In this document: in pieces, positions 15,468 through 19,710 of the stretch
How the letters are laid out: each line of letters starts with the position of its first letter
Position numbering within the stretch: position 1 is the first letter of the stretch
NCBI GenBank assembly: GCA_910578755.1
Contig: CAJTSZ010000030.1
Span: forward strand, 1-19,710
Length of the DNA: 19,710 bases
Direction: 5' to 3'
Source of the DNA: an uncultured Oscillospiraceae bacterium
Lineage (GTDB): Bacteria > Bacillota > Clostridia > Oscillospirales > Ruminococcaceae
Translations under genes and position numbers: made by a program
Notes under the pieces: model-generated
Seen by the model: the letters and a program-made list of their open reading frames with translations, nothing else
The model's database searches: none
Told to the model about the DNA's origin: nothing

Positions 15468-16577
15468 GTGAAAAAGGTTTTGTTCTGTGCCTCCACCCTC
15501 TCCCATATTACAAGCTTTCACCTGCCCTACCTGCAAGCCTTTGCCCAGCAGGGGTGGGAAGTTTGGGTTGCCGCCAACGAAACAGGCCCTATCCCCTGCG
15601 CCAGCCATGTTGTAGCTTTGCCCTTTACAAAACGCTTTTTCAGCCCACAAAATATTCGGGCCATTTTTGCCGCCCATAAGCTGTTAAAGGAACAGCAGTT
15701 TACCCTAATTTCCACCCACACCACCCTGGCCGGCGCTGTGTGCCGCGCCGCTGTTTGGCTGCTGCGCCGCCGCCCCCAGGTGGTTTATACCTGCCATGGC
15801 TATTTGTTCCATCAAAAAGGGCTAAAAAAATGGGCCTATCTCCTTCCAGAAAAAATCTGCGCCCCTGTCACCAATGTTTTACTGGTGATGAACCAGGAGG
15901 ACCTGCAAATTGCCCGGCGCTTCCATCTTTACAAAAACCATTTAGCCCTTATTCCCGGCATGGGCTTTGCCAGCCAGCTGTTTTCCCCCCTGCCCCAACC
16001 CCAGCGGGAAGCAAAACGGGCTGCCCTTTCCATTGGCCCAAAGCAGGTTGTTTTTATTTACGCCGCAGAGTTCTCCCAAAGGAAAAACCACAGCCTGCTG
16101 CTGCATAGCTTTGCTGCGGCAGCAAAACAAATGCCCACCGCCCTGCTGTTTTTAGCTGGGGACGGCAGCCAGCTAACTGCCTGCCAGCAGCTGGTCCAGC
16201 AGTTGGGCATTGGCGGGCAGGTACGTTTTTTAGGCCATGTTCACAACATGGCAGATTGGTACCCCCTGTGCGACATTGTCGTTTCCCCCAGCCAAGCGGA
16301 GGGCCTGCCCTTTCATTTAATGGAGGCTATGTCCTGCGGGCTGCCCGCTGTAGTAAGTGATATTAAAGGCCACCGGGATTTAATATCCCCTGGCAAAAAC
16401 GGCCTGCTGTTCCCCTTGGGGGATACAGCCGCCTTTGCCCAGGCCATGGTTGCCTTGTACTGTAATGGGGAACGGCGGCTGCAATATGGCCAGGCAGCCC
16501 GGGAAACTGCCGGGGCCTACGGCCTTAGCCAAGTACTGCCCCAGGTTTTAAAGGAATATCCGCTTTCTATCCAATAA
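15468..16577 (+). CDS. Glycosyltransferase family 4 (GT-B fold, EpsD-like)
   Basis: 369 residues. The N-terminal acceptor domain begins KKVLFCASTLSHITSFHLPYL, typical of polysaccharide GT4 enzymes of the EpsD type. The C-terminal donor domain shows EFSQRKNH (201-208) and the nucleotide-sugar E-x7-E motif at Glu278 and Glu286 (EGLPFHLMEAM), followed by GLPAVVSDIKGHRD. It should add one sugar from a nucleotide donor to the growing lipid-linked glycan on the cytoplasmic face. The start is GTG at 15468, required to keep the conserved N-terminus; the ribosome-binding site is weak (GAAAGCGG). The next gene follows after 18 bp. Donor and linkage cannot be read from sequence. Confidence 0.9.
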   Translation: MKKVLFCASTLSHITSFHLPYLQAFAQQGWEVWVAANETGPIPCASHVVALPFTKRFFSPQNIRAIFAAHKLLKEQQFTLISTHTTLAGAVCRAAVWLLRRRPQVVYTCHGYLFHQKGLKKWAYLLPEKICAPVTNVLLVMNQEDLQIARRFHLYKNHLALIPGMGFASQLFSPLPQPQREAKRAALSIGPKQVVFIYAAEFSQRKNHSLLLHSFAAAAKQMPTALLFLAGDGSQLTACQQLVQQLGIGGQVRFLGHVHNMADWYPLCDIVVSPSQAEGLPFHLMEAMSCGLPAVVSDIKGHRDLISPGKNGLLFPLGDTAAFAQAMVALYCNGERRLQYGQAARETAGAYGLSQVLPQVLKEYPLSIQ

Positions 16578-16595
16578 AGGAGGCCAAGCCTGTTT

Positions 16596-17393
16596 ATGGT
16601 TGTTTCCGTGCTTATGGGCGTTTACCACCGGGGAAAGGACACCCAGGACTTAAAAAATGCTGTGGAATCCATATTAAACCAAAGCTACAGCAACTTTGAA
16701 TTTTTAATTTGCCCCTGTGGTTCTTCACCCCAGGCGGTGGAATTGTTAAAGCAATACGCTGCCCTGGATCCCCGCATCCGCCTGGTAAAGGATACCGGCA
16801 ACCACTCCCTTGCCGCCAAATTAAACTGCTGCCTAAGGGAGGCCACCGGCAAGTATTTGGCCCGCATGGATGACGACGATATTTCCCTGCCCCAGCGGCT
16901 GGAAAAACAGCTGGCCTTTTTGCAGTCCCACCAGGAATTTGCCTTTGCCGGCTGTAATATTACCCTGTTTTGCGGCGGCAGCCAAACAGGCCTGCGCTCC
17001 TTTCCCCAAAGGCCCAAACCAGAGGACTTCTTTTTTACTATGCCCTATATTCACCCCACCCTCATGTTCCGCCGGGAGGCCCTAACAGCCGCCGGTGGGT
17101 ACAGCCAATCCCCCTGGGCAGAGCTTTGCGAGGATTACGACCTGCTGCTGCGGCTGTATGCCCTGGGCTTTCAGGGCGCTAACCTGCAGGAGCCCCTGTT
17201 TTTGTACCAGGTGCGCCCGGATGATTATAAAAAGAGAAAATACCGCCACCGGGTCAACGAGGCAGTCACCCGGTTCTGCCGCTATAACCAGCTGGGCCTG
17301 CTGCCCTGCGGGCTGCCCTATGTGTTAAAGCCCTTAATTGTGGGCCTGCTGCCCCACCGACTCACCGAATCCCTTAAAAAGCACAAGAGGTAA
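16596..17393 (+). CDS. Glycosyltransferase family 2 (GT-A fold, EpsE-like)
   Basis: 265 residues. Begins VSVLMGVYHRG, the nucleotide-binding first strand of GT2 enzymes, with ESILNQSYSNFEFLI following. The metal-binding acidic motif is ARMDDDDIS (Asp92-Asp95) and the catalytic-base region is CEDYDLLLRL (about 178-187). The C-terminus is basic and hydrophobic and probably lies on the membrane. AAGGAGG lies about 12 nt before the ATG, a little far, but no better start is visible. It follows the GT4 gene by 18 bp and is presumably cotranscribed. It probably adds one residue of the repeat unit; the specific sugar is unknown. Confidence 0.9.
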   Translation: MVVSVLMGVYHRGKDTQDLKNAVESILNQSYSNFEFLICPCGSSPQAVELLKQYAALDPRIRLVKDTGNHSLAAKLNCCLREATGKYLARMDDDDISLPQRLEKQLAFLQSHQEFAFAGCNITLFCGGSQTGLRSFPQRPKPEDFFFTMPYIHPTLMFRREALTAAGGYSQSPWAELCEDYDLLLRLYALGFQGANLQEPLFLYQVRPDDYKKRKYRHRVNEAVTRFCRYNQLGLLPCGLPYVLKPLIVGLLPHRLTESLKKHKR

Positions 17394-17396
17394 CAT

Positions 17397-17433
17397 ATTA
17401 TACCACAAAGCACAACGTGCGCAGTGGTATAAT
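17397..17433. other. Perfect 10-bp inverted repeat with nested hairpin between glycosyltransferase genes
   Basis: ATTATACCAC (17397-17406) and GTGGTATAAT (17424-17433) are exact complements. The 17-nt interior holds a smaller stem GCAC (17410-17413)/GTGC (17417-17420). It begins 4 bp after the GT2 stop. A T-run (17441-17445) follows at 8 nt, too far for a standard terminator, though partial termination or RNA processing is possible. Confidence 0.6.
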
Positions 17434-17452
17434 TGGCCATCTTTTTCTGCGC

Positions 17453-17500
17453 CAAAAGGGCTCACAAAAACCTTTTTGGGCTGAAAGCCCCGCAAAAAGG
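17453..17500 (+). promoter_or_regulatory. Alternative RNA hairpins upstream of third glycosyltransferase
   Basis: CCTTTTT (17471-17477) with GGGCT (17478-17482) can pair to AGCCC (17486-17490) and AAAAAGG (17494-17500), leaving a CGC bulge. CCAAAAGG (17453-17460) can instead pair with CCTTTTTGG (17471-17479). The two pairings exclude each other, a layout seen in RNA switches. No known RNA family was recognised and no T-run follows. Confidence 0.35.
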
Positions 17501-17569
17501 CCGTTTCAAATTTCTATAATCATAAACAGGATTATTACCATCTGTACACCGAAAGGGGACTTGCCCAGT

Positions 17570-18556
17570 ATGGAAAAACTGCTCACCATTGCAGTGCCCT
17601 CCTACAATATGGAAAACTATTTGCCCCACAACCTGCCCACCTATGTGGACAGCCGCCTTGCCGGCCGGCTGGAGGTCATTATTTTGGACAACGCCTCCCA
17701 AGACTCCACGGCCCAAATTGCCCAAAGCTTTGCAGAGCAGCACCCCCAAATATTTACCCTGCTGCAGCGGGATTCCCGGGGCTACGGCTCCTCCATTAAC
17801 GCTGCCTTAGCTATGGCTCAGGGCAAATACTTCCGCATTGTGGACGCTGACGACTGGGTAAATACCCAGGACTTGCTGTCCCTGCTGGACAAACTGGAAA
17901 CCTGCTCTGCCGATGTGGTGCAAACAAACTATTGTAAAGTCGTTATGTCCACAGGGGAAAAAATTCCTATTCGTTTTAAAAATATAGTATATAACAAAAA
18001 GTATACCATTTTTGCCCCCTGCCAGGAAAACGCCCCCTGCATCCACTCTACGGTATACCGCACTGCCCTGCTGCGGGAAAGCGGCTTTGCCATGCAGGAC
18101 GGCATCTTTTTTGTGGATGAGGAATACGTTATCCTTCCTTTTATTCACGCAAAAAGCGTCGTTTTTTACGACTTGGATATTTACCGCTACCTTGTAGGCA
18201 ACCCGGCCCAGTCCACCTCCCCGGAAAACCGGGCCAAATACGCCGGCCACCGGGAGCAAATCCTCCGGCGCCTCCTTGAGGTGTACTGCTCCGCCCAAAT
18301 GGATGAAAACACCAAAAGCTATTGCTTTTTCCGCATTGCCCAGGCCGCCGCGGACCACCTTACCACCCTGTATATGTACCTTCCCAACCGTTCCCAGGGG
18401 CGCCGGGAGGGCCTGAAATGGGAAAGGTTTTTGCAGGAAAATTATCCCGCCTTTTACTCCGCCGCCCGTAAAAAGGGGTTTTTGCTGCGGCAGCTGTGCC
18501 GGGTACACCTAAGCCTGCCCGCCTACCAGCGGCTGAAAAAAGCCCTGCTGAAATAA
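17570..18556 (+). CDS. Glycosyltransferase family 2 (GT-A fold, EpsH-like)
   Basis: 328 residues from the ATG at 17570. N-terminal motif LLTIAVPSYNMENYL and VIILDNASQDST are the nucleotide-sugar-binding part of GT2 enzymes. RGYGSSINAAL and the metal-binding VDADDW (91-96) follow, with a later FVDEEYVILPF acidic segment. A frame opens upstream to 17417, but that extension has no family similarity and crosses the RNA structures at 17453-17500; AAAGGGG lies about 11 nt before 17570, which supports the shorter form. The long Tyr/Arg-rich C-terminus may contact the membrane or acceptor. It is followed after 17 bp by the exporter permease gene. Sugar specificity is unknown. Confidence 0.88.
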   Translation: MEKLLTIAVPSYNMENYLPHNLPTYVDSRLAGRLEVIILDNASQDSTAQIAQSFAEQHPQIFTLLQRDSRGYGSSINAALAMAQGKYFRIVDADDWVNTQDLLSLLDKLETCSADVVQTNYCKVVMSTGEKIPIRFKNIVYNKKYTIFAPCQENAPCIHSTVYRTALLRESGFAMQDGIFFVDEEYVILPFIHAKSVVFYDLDIYRYLVGNPAQSTSPENRAKYAGHREQILRRLLEVYCSAQMDENTKSYCFFRIAQAAADHLTTLYMYLPNRSQGRREGLKWERFLQENYPAFYSAARKKGFLLRQLCRVHLSLPAYQRLKKALLK

Positions 18557-18560
18557 CAAC

Positions 18561-18565
18561 AGGAG
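18561..18565 (+). promoter_or_regulatory. Ribosome-binding site supporting a TTG start
   Basis: AGGAG lies 8 nt before the TTG at 18574-18576. There is no ATG in suitable position, and the in-frame GTG at 18565 would overlap the binding site itself. Confidence 0.65.
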
Positions 18566-18573
18566 TGATTTTT

Positions 18574-19362
18574 TTGATAAACCAACTAACCGCCCAGCTG
18601 CAAAAATGGCGTAAGTACAAAACCCTCCTTGGCCGCCTGGTGCAGCGGGATTTAAAGGTAAAATACCGCCGTTCGGTGCTGGGGTATTTGTGGAGCCTGT
18701 TAAACCCCCTGCTGATGATGCTGGTCATGTCTATTGTGTTTTCTTATATGTTCCGGTACGATATTCCCAACTACCCCATTTACTTAATTACCGGGCAAAT
18801 TATGTTCACCTTCTTTTCCGAATCCACCACTATGGCCATGGGTTCCATTATTGGCAACGCCTCGTTAATTAAAAAGGTGTACGTGCCAAAGTACATTTTC
18901 CCCATTTCCCGGGTGCTCTCCTGTTTTGTTACGTTGCTGTTTTCCCTGGTTGCCGTGGTCATTGTTATGGTATTCACCCGCACCCCCATTACACCGGTGC
19001 TGCTGCTGTTCCCCCTGCCCCTGTGCTATGTCCTGTTCTTTTCCATTGGGGTGGGGCTGGTGCTCTCCGTCTGCGCTGTCTACTTTCGGGATACCACCCA
19101 CCTTTACGGCGTGTTTACCACAGCTTTAATGTACCTTACCCCTATTTTTTACCCTATTTCCAGCATCCCGGAACAAATACAGCCCCTCATCCGCCTAAAC
19201 CCTTTATACCAGTTTATTTTTTGCTTTCGGCAAATTGTGCTGTACGGCCGGCTGCCCACCTGGCAAAATACCACCGTCAGCTGTGCCTGGTGTATTATTT
19301 CCCTTGCTGCGGGGATGTGGCTGTTCCGCCGCAAACAGTCCAACTTCATTCTGCACATATAG
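18574..19362 (+). CDS. ABC-2 type polysaccharide export permease (Wzm/TagG-like)
   Basis: About 262 residues from the TTG at 18574, the usual size of Wzm-type permeases. The N-terminal amphipathic part RLVQRDLKVKYRRSVLGYLWSLLNPL is the family hallmark, followed by about six membrane helices and a conserved C-terminal segment, LNPLYQFIFCFRQIVLYG. It forms the membrane channel that moves lipid-linked polysaccharide or teichoic-acid-like polymer across the cytoplasmic membrane, powered by the ATPase encoded 78 bp downstream. A longer frame opens at 18496 but would overlap the preceding glycosyltransferase. Ends in TAG. Its presence with a priming transferase points to ABC-dependent export; no Wzx or Wzy gene is in view. 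Confidence 0.92.
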   Translation: MINQLTAQLQKWRKYKTLLGRLVQRDLKVKYRRSVLGYLWSLLNPLLMMLVMSIVFSYMFRYDIPNYPIYLITGQIMFTFFSESTTMAMGSIIGNASLIKKVYVPKYIFPISRVLSCFVTLLFSLVAVVIVMVFTRTPITPVLLLFPLPLCYVLFFSIGVGLVLSVCAVYFRDTTHLYGVFTTALMYLTPIFYPISSIPEQIQPLIRLNPLYQFIFCFRQIVLYGRLPTWQNTTVSCAWCIISLAAGMWLFRRKQSNFILHI

Positions 19363-19440
19363 CCATCACTCAGTGCGGTTATTTTCCCCCAAACCCTGTG
19401 AACCCTTGTTAAGCAATAAAAGGAAAAAGGTGGTGAAACT

Positions 19441-19710
19441 ATGAATCATCCCACGGAAAACGAAAATATTGTAGAGGTACGCAATGTTTCCATGCGCTTC
19501 AACCTCTCCAAAGAAAAGGTGGATAACCTAAAGGAATATGTGGTAAAGGCCCTGAAGCGCCAGCTGATGTTTGATGAATTTTACGCCCTGCAAAACGTCA
19601 GCTTTACAGTAAAGCGGGGGGAACCCTTTGCCATAGTGGGGGAAAACGGCTGCGGCAAAAGTACCCTGCTTAAAGTAATTTCCGGCATTTTTTACCCTAC
19701 CTCCGGCTCT
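19441..19710 (+). CDS. ABC polysaccharide export ATPase (Wzt/TagH-like), 3' end off window
   Basis: Only the first 90 codons are present. The start VEVRNVSMRFNLSKEKVDNL and the following KEYVVKALKRQLMFDEFYALQNVSF form the N-terminal extension typical of Wzt/TagH export ATPases. Walker A is GENGCGKST (67-75). GGTGGTG precedes the ATG at 19441. It pairs with the permease at 18574-19362 as the energy subunit. Whether it carries a C-terminal glycan-binding domain, as in terminator-type Wzt proteins, cannot be seen. Confidence 0.92.
   Translation, partial: MNHPTENENIVEVRNVSMRFNLSKEKVDNLKEYVVKALKRQLMFDEFYALQNVSFTVKRGEPFAIVGENGCGKSTLLKVISGIFYPTSGS

Noticed and set aside
17515..17520. TATAAT before the third glycosyltransferase as a promoter
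   Set aside because: No acceptable -35 element lies 16-18 bp upstream.
1..19710. CRISPR arrays, tRNA or rRNA genes, transposases, phage genes
   Set aside because: No regularly spaced repeats, RNA gene signatures or mobile-element proteins were seen in any frame.

Overview
The window looks like chromosomal DNA of a low-to-mid-GC anaerobic Bacillota, most likely a clostridial or Lachnospiraceae-type species. This rests on strong AGGAGG ribosome-binding sites, TTGACA/TATAAT promoters, a lipoprotein peptide-binding protein, a heterodimeric ABC exporter, hybrid histidine kinases and an LCP protein beside a wall-polysaccharide operon. The genus cannot be fixed from the sequence alone.

Layout. (1) 1-1457, minus: a peptide/nickel-type substrate-binding lipoprotein, cut by the window edge. 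(2) 1458-2404: a 947-bp AT-rich intergenic region with a minus promoter for the lipoprotein gene. It also holds a plus promoter followed by a roughly 320-nt structured leader. (3) 2405-6328, plus: a tightly overlapping operon of a MarR regulator and two half-transporters forming an asymmetric multidrug-type ABC exporter. (4) 6399-6490: hairpins including a bidirectional terminator between convergent operons. (5) 6534-12201, minus: a signalling operon of a stand-alone receiver, a hybrid kinase with pseudo-receiver, receiver and Hpt domain, and a second hybrid kinase whose reading frame continues through a receiver into a complete DegV (fatty-acid-binding) domain. That last frame is broken by one in-frame amber codon at 8034-8036. 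(6) 12202-12509: a divergent promoter region. (7) 12510-19710, plus: a polysaccharide locus with a priming sugar-phosphate transferase, LCP ligase, three glycosyltransferases and a Wzm/Wzt-type ABC exporter. It is cut by the right edge.

How it may work together. The polysaccharide genes describe priming on undecaprenyl phosphate, glycan extension, ABC export and attachment to the wall by LCP. The divergent signalling operon has every element of a phosphorelay (His kinases, receivers, Hpt) but no DNA-binding output inside the window. Its adjacency to the polysaccharide operon suggests, but does not prove, a regulatory link. The MarR/ABC operon is a self-contained drug- or lipid-efflux module with an operator-like palindrome at its transcription start.

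The most unusual item is the kinase-receiver-DegV fusion and its amber codon. Several other genes here end in TAG, so the codon is probably a genuine stop: a recent nonsense mutation, a sequencing error, or a read-through site.
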